In this document: positions 1-8,384 of the stretch, one piece after another | Numbering within the stretch: position 1 is the first letter of the stretch | Layout: the number at the start of each line of letters is the position of its first letter | Assembly: GCA_947373105.1 (NCBI GenBank) | Contig: CANBWK010000006.1 | Coordinates: 1 to 62,321, forward strand | Direction of reading: 5' to 3' | Length of the DNA stretch: 62,321 nt | DNA from: Comamonadaceae bacterium | Lineage (GTDB): Bacteria > Pseudomonadota > Gammaproteobacteria > Burkholderiales > Burkholderiaceae_C | Translations under genes and position numbers: made by a program | The notes under the pieces: generated by a model | Database searches by the model: none | Told to the model about the DNA's origin: nothing | What the model saw: only the letters and a program-made list of their open reading frames with translations

Positions 1-389
1 ATCAGGGGAACACCACAGGCCAAAGCCAATTGCCGAGCCGAGGCTTTGTCGCCGAACAACTGCAAATGTGAAGCAGCAGGCCCAATGAAAGTGATGCCCG
101 CGTCCGCACAGGCTTGTGCAAAATCGGCGCGCTCGCTCAAAAATCCATAGCCTGGGTGGATCGCATCGCAATGCTGCTCCTTGGCAATGGCCAAGATCTT
201 GACTGAGTTGAGGTAGGCACCCGGGCCGCTGTCTTGCAGACTCACCGCAGCGCCAGCGAGTTGACAATGTAGCGCTTGTGCATCGTCCAGTGCGAACACG
301 GCCACACTCTCAATGTCCATGTCATGTGCAGCACGGATCAGGCGAACAGCGATTTCGCCGCGGTTGGCGATCAAGATTTTTTTGAACAT
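1..389 (-). CDS. Biotin carboxylase N-terminal part of an acyl-/acetyl-CoA carboxylase (partial)
   Basis: The reading frame starts with ATG at 389 and runs off the left edge without a stop, giving 129 residues. The N-terminus MFKKILIANRGEIAVRLIRA and the later HPGYGFLSE and FIGP segments are the biotin-carboxylase N-domain signature; this domain precedes the ATP-grasp domain that carboxylates biotin with bicarbonate and ATP. The sequence looks less like a standalone AccC than like biotin-dependent carboxylases with fused domains, but the fragment cannot decide that or the acyl-CoA substrate. It follows the reductive dehalogenase on the same strand after 187 bases with no clear terminator, so co-transcription is possible but unproven. 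Confidence 0.88.
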   Translation of the reverse strand, partial: MFKKILIANRGEIAVRLIRAAHDMDIESVAVFALDDAQALHCQLAGAAVSLQDSGPGAYLNSVKILAIAKEQHCDAIHPGYGFLSERADFAQACADAGITFIGPAASHLQLFGDKASARQLALACGVPL

Positions 390-576
390 CGATTTAATCT
401 TTCAGCATCCAGGCTAACTCTGTGCCACAAATAGTTATTCAGATTGAACCTCAAAAGCATCGATCAATGCAATCCAACCATTTCCGGGAGAAGCTTCTTC
501 TCATACAAGACCTGACATTAGTCTTAACTGTGTTTTTCAATTTTTCTAATCACTGACATTCTATTTGTACCTTGCA

Positions 577-2658
577 TTATTTTTGCCGCTTTTTGGCTTG
601 ACTAGGCTTCTCGGCATCAGCATATGCTTTAAGTCCGGCTTCACGATCCAGCAACACACTACTTGTAACGGTCGTACCCAAAGGTGGTTGCAAATGGGGT
701 GGGAAAAAAGCTAATTTTTGGTTTTGAGCGAGTTTATTTGTTCGATCTAAATCTAAATCACGTTCGTTCACGCCGCTAGGCGAAACACACACGCCGTTGA
801 TCATTTCCAAATCAAACCACCACCGCTTAACGGAATTGCGCATGCCTGCGCCTATGTGATCGTCAAAATCAATTAACGCTCTGCGCGCGCTTGGAACATG
901 GATTGATAGTTCAAGAAGACGCGTCGATTCAACCAAATCCTCTCTGTTGTAGGGGCAGGTTTTCATACACCGCCCACAGGCCGAGCCCTTCATGTTGGTT
1001 AAGCGGTACTTACCGCATTTTTCAACATCGGGTTTCCATATTTCATAGCCATTGAACATAACCTTAGGGCCAAAAGGAATGGCGTTGCAGGGACATTCAC
1101 GCGCGCACTTAAGGCACATGCTGCAGACCGATTGCAAACCGAAATCAATGGGTTGATCAAATGCCAAGGGTAAGTCGGTGGTCAGCAAAACACTCTTTGA
1201 TCGAGGCCCAATGAAAGGGTTTAAAACCAGCTCACCAATGCGAGAGAGCTCGCCGAGACCAGCCAACAAAGTTGCTGGAATGTGCAAGATATCTGATTCT
1301 GCGTTGGTGTGTGCACGCGAGGAAAAACCTAGGCGGCGTAAATGAGCGCCCATGACACCCGCTATAAAGGCGCCGCGCATGTAGCCCCGCATGGACTGAG
1401 CGCCGGAAATCCAATCGTCTCCCGAAGCACCTTCCATGGTCTCAAATCCTTGGTCAAGCAACATCACAATGCAGTGCTTGTGGCGGGGCTCGATGGGCTT
1501 GCCTTGTTGTGCCTCGTGTGAATAAAACATCCACGGTTCTGCTTCACAAATGCCCACCAAATCAGCGCCTAAGAAATATGCCAAGGCTTTGATGGACTCT
1601 GCATTTTTTTGGGGATCAGACAACTGCCCATTTCCATTTGCAGGCACAAGACGCTCGTAAGTTCCTTGCAGGGGCACCATGTTGCGTATCAAGGGCGTCA
1701 TGGCAAAAGCCAGCGGATGTTTTGTGGCAAAGCGAATGCGCTGCACCTTGGCTTTTTCCCCTAAATCGCCTGCCATTGCTCGCGTAAATAAATCGGCACG
1801 TTTGCTGTTGCGAATGATCTCTTCACGAAGAATCAGCGTTGTGGGCTCTGGTACCCGCTTCAATGTTTCCATGGGGTAGCGCCCCAAATGAAATGGGCGC
1901 AATTCGGATTCCGATTGAGCCCACCCAGGACGAGTGCCGGATTTGCCCATGTATGCGTTGGAATCAGGCCAATCTATGGAGGCGTTAGGCGCTATTGGAA
2001 GATCAATCTCTAAAGGCAAATCAGTGCTGATAGCTGCTAAAGCAAAGCCGCAGTTTAAAAAAGGCATTTTGAGCAAGCCGTTTTCAGACCGAGTAATGCC
2101 AGCGCGTTGCGACAAAACCTCTAAATTTAAAAGTGTGTTGCCCGCAACATGGCCTCGCGCGCTATATCCCAATGCGCGAACATAACCTGCCAATACGACA
2201 GCCACTTCGGTGGCGCGAGCATCTGTTCGGGCTTTGTTGCTGCCATGAATCCAAGAGGCACCAGGTGCATCTGACTTCGGCTCACGGCTGAACTCAATGA
2301 GAAAAATCAGTGCATGGGAATGCTTAAGAGAGCTTTTTACAAAGTCAGTGGTATCAACAGCGCATACACCTGCAAGCGTTGCATCTAAAAAATAGGCACT
2401 CGCTTTAAGATTTTTGCTACGAATACTTAAATCTTCTGGCAAGGGCGCGCGGGCATTGGCCCTCTCGCCATCCAAGTACTGCTCAAAAAGAGTTTGATAT
2501 GTTCCCAAGGCATCGTTTAGCGAATTCGGACCAGCCAAATATTGATCCTTGGGTGACGCAGCCTTGGGCTCTGGGGCGCCAACATCTCGAGCTATCAATT
2601 CTGTGGGTAAATCACCCATGTCGAAGTGTCGGTGTCGATTTGAGAATAAGCGGGTCAT
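577..2658 (-). CDS. Cytosolic NpRdhA-type reductive dehalogenase (cobalamin, two 4Fe-4S)
   Basis: The 693-residue protein matches the oxygen-tolerant catabolic reductive dehalogenases, which remove halide from aromatic rings using cob(II)alamin and two iron-sulfur clusters. Cluster cysteines are C512, C515, C518, C522 and C548, C561, C564, C568. Tyr426, Lys488 and Arg552 fall exactly at the numbers I recall for the active site of Nitratireductor NpRdhA, implying almost no indels up to that point. There is no twin-arginine signal and no rdhB anchor gene, so it should be cytosolic. It ends soon after the Fe-S domain, so no reductase domain is fused and electrons must come from another protein. 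Residues 80-220 look like a cofactor-free duplicate of 353-503. ATG start; ribosome-binding site weak. Substrate, likely a halogenated phenol or hydroxybenzoate, is inference. Confidence 0.88.
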   Translation of the reverse strand: MTRLFSNRHRHFDMGDLPTELIARDVGAPEPKAASPKDQYLAGPNSLNDALGTYQTLFEQYLDGERANARAPLPEDLSIRSKNLKASAYFLDATLAGVCAVDTTDFVKSSLKHSHALIFLIEFSREPKSDAPGASWIHGSNKARTDARATEVAVVLAGYVRALGYSARGHVAGNTLLNLEVLSQRAGITRSENGLLKMPFLNCGFALAAISTDLPLEIDLPIAPNASIDWPDSNAYMGKSGTRPGWAQSESELRPFHLGRYPMETLKRVPEPTTLILREEIIRNSKRADLFTRAMAGDLGEKAKVQRIRFATKHPLAFAMTPLIRNMVPLQGTYERLVPANGNGQLSDPQKNAESIKALAYFLGADLVGICEAEPWMFYSHEAQQGKPIEPRHKHCIVMLLDQGFETMEGASGDDWISGAQSMRGYMRGAFIAGVMGAHLRRLGFSSRAHTNAESDILHIPATLLAGLGELSRIGELVLNPFIGPRSKSVLLTTDLPLAFDQPIDFGLQSVCSMCLKCARECPCNAIPFGPKVMFNGYEIWKPDVEKCGKYRLTNMKGSACGRCMKTCPYNREDLVESTRLLELSIHVPSARRALIDFDDHIGAGMRNSVKRWWFDLEMINGVCVSPSGVNERDLDLDRTNKLAQNQKLAFFPPHLQPPLGTTVTSSVLLDREAGLKAYADAEKPSQAKKRQK

Positions 2659-2760
2659 GGCTTACATCTTAGCCAACTTAAAGCAGGCGCAATGACGGAT
2701 GACGAATAGGCAATTGCACAGCCTACCGAGATAAATCGCGCAATTTTCGGCTGATAGTCA

Positions 2761-2789
2761 CTAATACCCATTGCGCAGTAACCTATCAA
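2761..2789 (-). promoter_or_regulatory. Candidate sigma70 promoter of the reductive dehalogenase
   Basis: On the minus strand a -35 TTGATA (2784-2789) is followed after 17 bases by a -10 TATTAG (2761-2766). Transcription would begin near 2754, about 95 bases before the ATG. The -35 is part of the right-hand arm of the 2784-2806 palindrome, so a bound regulator would block or position RNA polymerase. Confidence 0.5.
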
Positions 2790-2806
2790 TATAATAACAA
2801 TTGATA
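2784..2806. promoter_or_regulatory. Palindromic operator candidate overlapping the -35
   Basis: Perfect 7-base arms TATCAAT and ATTGATA are separated by 9 AT-rich bases. Size and spacing suit a dimeric repressor or activator, but no regulator gene lies next to it in this window. The family of the regulator cannot be told from the site alone. Confidence 0.45.
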
Positions 2807-2880
2807 CGGCGTGCGTCTGAGGCGACTGCGCCATCCCAGCTTTGCCCTCAGTTGGGACAATGGATGATTCCGGAGCCGCA

Positions 2881-2919
2881 AAGAAGAAAGGACTTAGCCC
2901 CTTGCGAAGCTAAGTCCTT
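2881..2919 (-). terminator. Rho-independent terminator after tRNA-Pro
   Basis: On the minus strand an 11-base-pair stem (arms 2888-2898 and 2909-2919) is followed by a T-rich tail TTTCTTCTTT, just downstream of the tRNA 3' end. It should end the tRNA transcript before the reductive dehalogenase promoter. Confidence 0.8.
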
Positions 2920-2927
2920 GATTCATA

Positions 2928-3004
2928 TGGTCGGCGTGGCGGGATTCGAACTCGCGACCCCTTGCACCCCATGCAAGTGCGCTACCAGGCTGCGCTACAC
3001 GCCG
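2928..3004 (-). tRNA. tRNA-Pro (anticodon GGG), CCA encoded
   Basis: The 77-base minus-strand gene folds as a cloverleaf: acceptor CGGCGTG pairs with CACGCCG, the D-loop holds GCCTGGTAGC, the anticodon stem CTTGC/GCAAG encloses ATGGGGT with anticodon GGG, the T-arm holds GTTCGAATC, and CCA is encoded at 2928-2930. It reads proline codons CCC/CCU. It sits downstream of the merR-like gene, with the reductive dehalogenase on its 3' side, where integrated DNA is commonly found. Confidence 0.97.
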
Positions 3005-3036
3005 ACAAGATTTAAATTATAGCCTGCCTTGAACGC

Positions 3037-3507
3037 TTAAAGCGCCAAAAGCTCTCGGATTTCAAACAATTCTCTGCGCAGACTGACCCATTCCGAATCA
3101 GACATTTCACCGCCATGAAAGCTGATTTGCGGCGAAGGGTATCCGCCCATTGGGCGCTTCTCGTTTGACTCAGAATGATGCTCTTCATTAAGAGGCATTT
3201 CCAGATCGTCAGCAGTGTGTTGCCCGTTTTTTCGACCCTCCCGTTGCGATTGCAGGAGTTCTTGGAGTTGATTACGGGCACCACTGATGGTGAAGCCTTG
3301 CGAATACAAGAGGTCCGAGATACGCCGAATCATCAGCACTTCGTGATGCTGGTAGTACCTGCGGTTGCCCCGTCGCTTGACGGGCCGAAGCTGCGTGAAT
3401 TCCTGCTCCCAGTACCGAAGCACATGCGGCTTGACATCGCACAGCTCGCCAACTTCACCGATCGTGAAGTAGCGTTTGGTTGGTATGGGCGGGAGTAACT
3501 TCTCCAT
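3037..3507 (-). CDS. MerR-family transcriptional regulator downstream of ihfA
   Basis: A 156-residue protein with an N-terminal winged helix-turn-helix: FTIGEVGELCDV, HVLRYWEQEF and the RRGNRRYY wing cover roughly residues 14-62, followed by a coiled-coil dimerisation region. The C-terminal part lacks a cysteine-based metal site, so the ligand is unknown. It follows ihfA on the same strand, an arrangement widely conserved in Beta- and Gammaproteobacteria, which marks it as part of the pheST-ihfA locus rather than a metal-resistance regulator. The ATG at 3507 directly precedes the domain; the ribosome-binding site is weak. Confidence 0.88.
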   Translation of the reverse strand: MEKLLPPIPTKRYFTIGEVGELCDVKPHVLRYWEQEFTQLRPVKRRGNRRYYQHHEVLMIRRISDLLYSQGFTISGARNQLQELLQSQREGRKNGQHTADDLEMPLNEEHHSESNEKRPMGGYPSPQISFHGGEMSDSEWVSLRRELFEIRELLAL

Positions 3508-3629
3508 TGGAATCAGTAACTTGCGTGGAAAACCTTCGAGCTTACTCCAACAGAGCTAGCTTCGTCCAGTAAGATTTTCAATGTAAAACAATTGAACACA
3601 ATAATGGACAACTGCGTATCCAAACAGAC

Positions 3630-3965
3630 TCAGGGTCCAAAATCCTCAGAAGGATTTCCCTGGATTTGTGCTTTGAGTTTGAGGCTGGCATGGAAGGTTG
3701 CGACACTGCGAGCCTCAATGGGAATCAGCTCACCAGTACGTGGATTGCGACCCGGTCGAGGTGCTTTTGTACGAATCTGGAAATTTCCAAAGCCTGAAAT
3801 TTTGACGTCAGTTCCCTGCACCAGGCTTTGTGATATCAAATCAAAAAACGCATCAACCATGTCTTTCGACTCGCGTTTGTTCAAGCCGATTTTCTCAAAG
3901 AGTAAATCAGACAGATGCGCCTTGGTCAGCGCAGGTGTTTCCATACTGTCAACAGAAAAGTCCAT
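3630..3965 (-). CDS. ihfA: Integration host factor subunit alpha
   Basis: IHF alpha pairs with IHF beta to bend DNA sharply at specific sites in replication, recombination and transcription. The 111-residue protein has the HU/IHF fold: LTKAHLSDLLF helix, the VDAFFD segment, the GFGNF turn and the DNA-intercalating arm PRPGRNPRTGE. It lies 27 bases after pheT, the standard place for ihfA. The first ATG (3965) has GAAAGAAC upstream; the ATG seven codons later would give the shorter N-terminus usual in other species and remains possible. Confidence 0.95.
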   Translation of the reverse strand: MDFSVDSMETPALTKAHLSDLLFEKIGLNKRESKDMVDAFFDLISQSLVQGTDVKISGFGNFQIRTKAPRPGRNPRTGELIPIEARSVATFHASLKLKAQIQGNPSEDFGP

Positions 3966-3992
3966 GCTGTTCTTTCAAAGACTCAAGGCAAT

Positions 3993-6428
3993 TTAAGCAC
4001 GCAATCGCGCAGCCAACTGATCAGACAGGTGCGTAATTTGCGCTGTCATGACTGCGTCAATTTGGGCTTCGGTCAGTGTCGCTTCATCGCTGTTCAAGGT
4101 CAAGCGCACAGCCATACTTTTTTCGCCTTCATTCAAACCAGCTGCAGAAGACTTTCCTGGCTGGGGTCGATAGATATCGAACAAAACTGCCTCGCGCAGC
4201 AGACCTTGGCTGGGTGCCGACCAGACTGCCGCCATGAGCTCTGCATGGCTTACTTTTTCGGCCACGATGATGGCTAAATCACGTTCGACCGCCTGATGGC
4301 GTGATACGGCCTGCGCCATGGGCACATGACTTTGCAGGACAGCGTCAAGATCGAGTTCAAAAACAACCGGCGCACTCGCCAAATCCCAGTCTTGTCTCCA
4401 GCGAGGGTGTAACTCGCCAACAAAGCCAACGACTTGGCCATTGATCACAACCTGGGCACTGCGACCAGGATGCAATGCGGGATGTTCTGCGGCTTCGAAT
4501 AGGGCTTGGACGGGGGCGAGCATTGCTTGCACATCGGCTTTGACATCAAAGAAATCGACATTGCGCGACTTGCCGCTCCAGCCAACAGGCTCTAGTGGAC
4601 CCCAGGCCATGGCCGCCACGCGCATGGGCTGATGAAAGCCTTTGACTGTGGTGTCCGTGTCTTGCACAGATTCGTCGCGCAGGAATACACGCCCTAGCTC
4701 GAACACGCGCACGCGATCGGCCTTGCGGTCGGTGTTGAACTTGACGACTTGCAGCAGGGAGCCAATCAAGCTCGAGCGCATGACACTCATCTGGCTGGCA
4801 ATCGGATTGAGCAGTCGAATGGGATGGGCGTTACCCGCCAATTGATGCTCCCAGCTTTCTTCGACAAAGCTGAAGTTGATGGTTTCTTGGTAACCCAGGC
4901 CGGCTAAGCTGCGGCGCACGGCAAAAGGACTGCGGAGTTGTTCAGCGCGAATCTTGGCGGTGATGGGCGCCAATGGCGCCGTGGTGGGCAGGTTGTTGTA
5001 ACCCACCATGCGGGCGATTTCTTCGATCAGATCTTCTTCGATTTGCAAATCGAAGCGCCAGCTGGACGGGTTCACCGTCACGGTGCCTTCAGCTTCTGTG
5101 ACGGCAAAGCCCAGCCCACGCAGCGCGTCAGCGCATTGCTTTTGAGTGAGTGGCATGCCAATGACTTTGACCGCTCGGGCCACGCGCAGCGTGACAGGTG
5201 GGTGCACCGGCACGTTGACGGTTTGATCGTCCATCGGGCCAATTTGCGTTTGCGGTGTGCCACAAATGTCGATCACCAACTGGGTAATACGTTCGATGTG
5301 TTCGACCGTTTGTTGCGGGTCCACACCCCGTTCAAAGCGATGACCTGCATCTGTCGAAAAGTTGTACCGGCGTGAACGACCGGCAATGGCTGCGGGCCAC
5401 CAGAATGCGGCTTCGATGTAGATGTTTTGTGTATCGTCCGAAACGGCTGTGGCGTTGCCGCCCATGATGCCTGCGAGGGACTCAACCTGGTTGTCGTCGG
5501 CAATGACGCCCACTTTGCCGTCGACGGTGACGGTGTTGCCGTTGAGCAGCTCGAGTTGTTCGCCCTCACGGCCCCAGCGCACTTGAAGGCCACCGTGAAT
5601 TTTGTCGAAGTCAAAAATATGCGAGGGGCGACCGAACTCGAACATCACATAGTTAGAGATATCGACCAAAGCACTGACACTGCGCTGGCCACAGCGGGCC
5701 AAGCGGTCCACCATCCAGGAAGGGGTGCTGGCTTTGGGGTTCACACCCTTGAGCACACGACCACTGAAGCGACCGCACAAATCAGGGGCCTCAATTTTGG
5801 CGGGCAGGATATCGGCCACAGTCGATGGAACTGCGGGGAATGCGACCTCTTTCAGCGGCGCACCAGTCAAAGCCGAAACCTCACGGGCGATACCGTACAC
5901 ACTCAGGCAATGCGCCAGGTTGGGCGTGAGCTTGAGCGTGAACAGCGTGTCGTCAAGGTTCAAGTACTGGCGAATGTTCTGGCCCAAAGGCGCGTCAACG
6001 GGCAACTCCAAAAGACCGCCATGGTCATCGGCAATTTGCAATTCTTTGGCTGAGCACAACATGCCTTGGCTTTCCACGCCGCGCAATTTGCCCACCTTGA
6101 TGAGAAAAGGCTTACCGTCTTCGCCGGGTGGCAATTGAGCACCCACCAAGGCGCAAGGAATGCGGATACCCACGCGGGCATTGGGCGCACCACAAACAAT
6201 GTTGAGCAAGCTGCCCTGCCCCACGTCAACCTGGCACACGCGCAGGCGATCGGCATTGGGGTGTTGAACGGCTTCTTTGATCTCGCCCACGACGATGTGG
6301 GTAAACGGGGGCGCCACAGGCTCGAGTTCTTCTACCTCCAAACCGGCCATGGTCAAAGTGTCAGCCAGTTGCTGTGTGGTCAGTGGCGGGTTGCAAAATT
6401 CGCGCAACCAGGATTCAGGAAATTGCAT
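3993..6428 (-). CDS. pheT: Phenylalanyl-tRNA synthetase beta subunit
   Basis: PheT is the large subunit of the alpha2-beta2 enzyme that charges tRNA-Phe and edits mischarged tyrosine. The 811-residue length is normal. It begins with MQFPESWLREFCNPPLTT, then a tRNA-binding OB-fold (HIVVGEIKEAVQHPNADRLRVCQVDVG split across residues 45-71), the B3/B4 editing region, B5 domains and the C-terminal anticodon-binding domain with VSRHQAVERDLAII. It follows pheS after 46 bases on the same strand. Confidence 0.97.
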   Translation of the reverse strand: MQFPESWLREFCNPPLTTQQLADTLTMAGLEVEELEPVAPPFTHIVVGEIKEAVQHPNADRLRVCQVDVGQGSLLNIVCGAPNARVGIRIPCALVGAQLPPGEDGKPFLIKVGKLRGVESQGMLCSAKELQIADDHGGLLELPVDAPLGQNIRQYLNLDDTLFTLKLTPNLAHCLSVYGIAREVSALTGAPLKEVAFPAVPSTVADILPAKIEAPDLCGRFSGRVLKGVNPKASTPSWMVDRLARCGQRSVSALVDISNYVMFEFGRPSHIFDFDKIHGGLQVRWGREGEQLELLNGNTVTVDGKVGVIADDNQVESLAGIMGGNATAVSDDTQNIYIEAAFWWPAAIAGRSRRYNFSTDAGHRFERGVDPQQTVEHIERITQLVIDICGTPQTQIGPMDDQTVNVPVHPPVTLRVARAVKVIGMPLTQKQCADALRGLGFAVTEAEGTVTVNPSSWRFDLQIEEDLIEEIARMVGYNNLPTTAPLAPITAKIRAEQLRSPFAVRRSLAGLGYQETINFSFVEESWEHQLAGNAHPIRLLNPIASQMSVMRSSLIGSLLQVVKFNTDRKADRVRVFELGRVFLRDESVQDTDTTVKGFHQPMRVAAMAWGPLEPVGWSGKSRNVDFFDVKADVQAMLAPVQALFEAAEHPALHPGRSAQVVINGQVVGFVGELHPRWRQDWDLASAPVVFELDLDAVLQSHVPMAQAVSRHQAVERDLAIIVAEKVSHAELMAAVWSAPSQGLLREAVLFDIYRPQPGKSSAAGLNEGEKSMAVRLTLNSDEATLTEAQIDAVMTAQITHLSDQLAARLRA

Positions 6429-6474
6429 GGTCTCTACTCGGTAATTGGCTCAAGAATTTGACGGGCGGGTTGCA

Positions 6475-7512
6475 TTATTGGAATTGACTCAGGAAGCGAA
6501 TATCGCCGTCAAAGAACAAACGCAAATCGTTCACGCCATAGCGCAGCATGGTCAGACGGTCTGGCCCCATACCAAAGGCAAAGCCAATGAAGCGCTCGGG
6601 GTCCAGTCCCATGTTGCGCACCACGTTCGGATGGACCTGACCGGAGCCGGCCACTTCGAGCCAGCGGCCTGCCAAGGGGCCTGTTTGGAATTGGATGTCA
6701 ATTTCGGCGCTGGGCTCTGTGAACGGGAAAAAGCTGGGCCGAAAGCGCAGAACCAGATCGTCGCTTTCAAAGAAAGTGCGGCAAAAATCAGTGAACACGA
6801 CTTTCAAGTCTTTGAAGCTCATGTTCTCACCTATCCACAGGCCTTCACACTGATGGAACATGGGAGAGTGGGTGGCATCGCTGTCCACGCGGTAAGTTCG
6901 GCCTGGGGCAATGACGCGGATCTCGGGCATGCCCTGCCCGGCATCGAGTTGGTTGCGGTAACGCTTGACGTGCTGCACCGCATGACGGATTTGCATTGGG
7001 CTGGTGTGAGTACGAAGCAAGTAGCCGCCTTCGACATAAAAGGTGTCGTGCATGGAGCGAGCTGGATGGTCTTCTGGTGTGTTGAGCGCCGTGAAGTTGA
7101 ACCAATCGGTTTCAATCTCGGGGCCTTGCGCTACTTCAAAGCCCATGGAGCCAAAAATCTGCTCTATGCGCTCTAGTGTCAAGGACACGGGATGTAAGCC
7201 GCCTTGTCCACGAACGCGGCCTGGAAGGGTCACATCCAGAGCTTCGGCTTTGAGCTGATTTTGCAGCTCGGCATCTTGCAAAGCTTGCCGGCGCTCGTTC
7301 AAGGCGCCTTCAATGGCTTGTTTGGCCACGTTAATGGCGGCGCCAAGTCTTTTTTTCTCGTCTACGCTCAAAGCTGCCATGCCCTTCATCATCTCGGTAA
7401 TGCGCCCGGATTTCCCCGTATAAAGGGCTTTGGCATTCTCGAGGTCTGCAGGGGTTTGGGCCTGCGCAAAGCTTTGGCGGGCGCTGACAACCAGGGTGTC
7501 CAACTCGTTCAT
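6475..7512 (-). CDS. pheS: Phenylalanyl-tRNA synthetase alpha subunit
   Basis: PheS carries the catalytic class II aminoacylation core. I place the start at the ATG at 7512 (345 residues, beginning [15 protein letters not shown]), which matches the family; the frame stays open 27 codons further up but that extension lies downstream of a terminator-like hairpin and has no family support. A coiled-coil tRNA-binding region occupies about residues 1-90; motif 2 ([26 protein letters not shown]) and motif 3 ([13 protein letters not shown]) follow. The ribosome-binding site is poor. Confidence 0.96.
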   Translation of the reverse strand: MNELDTLVVSARQSFAQAQTPADLENAKALYTGKSGRITEMMKGMAALSVDEKKRLGAAINVAKQAIEGALNERRQALQDAELQNQLKAEALDVTLPGRVRGQGGLHPVSLTLERIEQIFGSMGFEVAQGPEIETDWFNFTALNTPEDHPARSMHDTFYVEGGYLLRTHTSPMQIRHAVQHVKRYRNQLDAGQGMPEIRVIAPGRTYRVDSDATHSPMFHQCEGLWIGENMSFKDLKVVFTDFCRTFFESDDLVLRFRPSFFPFTEPSAEIDIQFQTGPLAGRWLEVAGSGQVHPNVVRNMGLDPERFIGFAFGMGPDRLTMLRYGVNDLRLFFDGDIRFLSQFQ

Positions 7513-7561
7513 AAGGGTGCTTTTCAAAGAGCTGATAAAGCTCAAAAAGGGGGTGCGAAAT

Positions 7562-7601
7562 AAAAAAAGGATTGAAGCCTTCGCAAGCCTCAACCCCTTT
7601 T
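7562..7601 (-). terminator. Terminator or attenuator between rplT and pheS
   Basis: On the minus strand a 15-base-pair stem with three G-T wobbles (arms 7564-7578 and 7587-7601, loop of 8) is followed by a T run. It lies where Escherichia coli has the pheM leader attenuator. It may end infC-rpmI-rplT transcripts or tune pheST. A 19-codon GTG ORF that starts right after the rplT stop enters the upstream arm and contains two Phe codons. Confidence 0.7.
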
Positions 7602-7649
7602 ATTTACTGCGCGAAACAAGGACTCAAAGAGCCCCTGTCGCTCGTTCAC

Positions 7650-8012
7650 TCAAGCGGCGGCCAGTGTGGCTTTGAATTGGTTCACGATGCCAGCAAAAGC
7701 AGCCTTATCGTGCACGGCGATGTCAGCCAACACTTTACGGTCGATCTCGATGGCAGCCTTTTTAAGGCCGTTGGCAAACTGGCTGTAGGTCATACCGCAT
7801 TCACGCGCAGCGGCGTTAATACGGGCAATCCACAACTGACGGAAGACGCGCTTTTTGGCGCGACGGTCACGGTATGCGTATTGACCCGCCTTCATCACCG
7901 CTTGTTTAGCGATGCGGAAGACATTACCGCGGCGACCGCGGAAACCTTTGGCCAGGGCCAAGACTTTTTTGTGACGGGCGCGTGCCGTTACACCACGTTT
8001 AACGCGAGGCAT
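7650..8012 (-). CDS. rplT: 50S ribosomal protein L20
   Basis: L20 binds 23S rRNA early in 50S assembly and in several bacteria represses its own operon. The 120-residue protein starts [18 protein letters not shown] and has the basic extended N-terminal tail plus the globular part ([29 protein letters not shown]). It sits directly after rpmI, with infC upstream, the universal order. Confidence 0.98.
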   Translation of the reverse strand: MPRVKRGVTARARHKKVLALAKGFRGRRGNVFRIAKQAVMKAGQYAYRDRRAKKRVFRQLWIARINAAARECGMTYSQFANGLKKAAIEIDRKVLADIAVHDKAAFAGIVNQFKATLAAA

Positions 8013-8038
8013 GTGTGTTCTCCTTGATCGTCAGTGAA

Positions 8039-8242
8039 TTACAGGCCAGCAGATGGCAGCATTTGTGCCATGTGACCCATGTTGGTCTCATGCACGCTTG
8101 TTGAGCCACGCAGATGACGCTTGTTCTTGGTAGTCTTCTTGGTCAGAATGTGACGTTTGAAGGCTTGTCCGCGTTTAACGGTACCACCTGGACGAACGCG
8201 AAAACGCTTTTTAGCGCTACTCTTGGTCTTCATTTTGGGCAT
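8039..8242 (-). CDS. rpmI: 50S ribosomal protein L35
   Basis: A 67-residue basic protein, [16 protein letters not shown], followed by [13 protein letters not shown], typical L35. Two ATGs are six bases apart; AGGAG lies only one base before the first (8248) but seven bases before the second (8242), so I choose 8242, which also gives the family N-terminus. It lies between infC and rplT. Confidence 0.97.
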   Translation of the reverse strand: MPKMKTKSSAKKRFRVRPGGTVKRGQAFKRHILTKKTTKNKRHLRGSTSVHETNMGHMAQMLPSAGL

Positions 8243-8248
8243 ATTCAT

Positions 8249-8384
8249 GCTCCTTTACTTGTGCTCGTGAGGCGTCTGCAAACTCCTTGCAGCCTTGTTG
8301 GCCCCGAGCCACTTTTTTCAACAATTCACCGAAGCAAACTGTTGTTTTGGAAAGACCTTTCGGCCTTTCACAAACCTTGATCGT
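8249..8384 (-). promoter_or_regulatory. Structured rpmI leader, possible L20 control site
   Basis: The 136 bases between infC and rpmI contain an 8-base-pair hairpin with a GAAA tetraloop (arms 8350-8357 and 8362-8369) 15 bases after the infC stop, and a perfect 6-base-pair hairpin (8276-8281 with 8287-8292) close to the rpmI ribosome-binding site. L20-repressed leaders occur at this position in other bacteria; I did not model a pseudoknot, so the link to L20 is inference. Confidence 0.35.

Noticed and set aside
2659-2927. Possible cobalamin riboswitch before the dehalogenase
   Set aside because: No B12-box-like GCCACTG element on the minus strand; only ordinary short hairpins were found.
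2784-3004. Integration site duplication of the tRNA-Pro end
   Set aside because: No second copy of the tRNA 3' end and no integrase were seen in the window.
7513-7593. 27-residue N-terminal extension of PheS
   Set aside because: Begins beside the hairpin T run, hydrophobic and unlike the PheS family; ATG 7512 gives the normal length.
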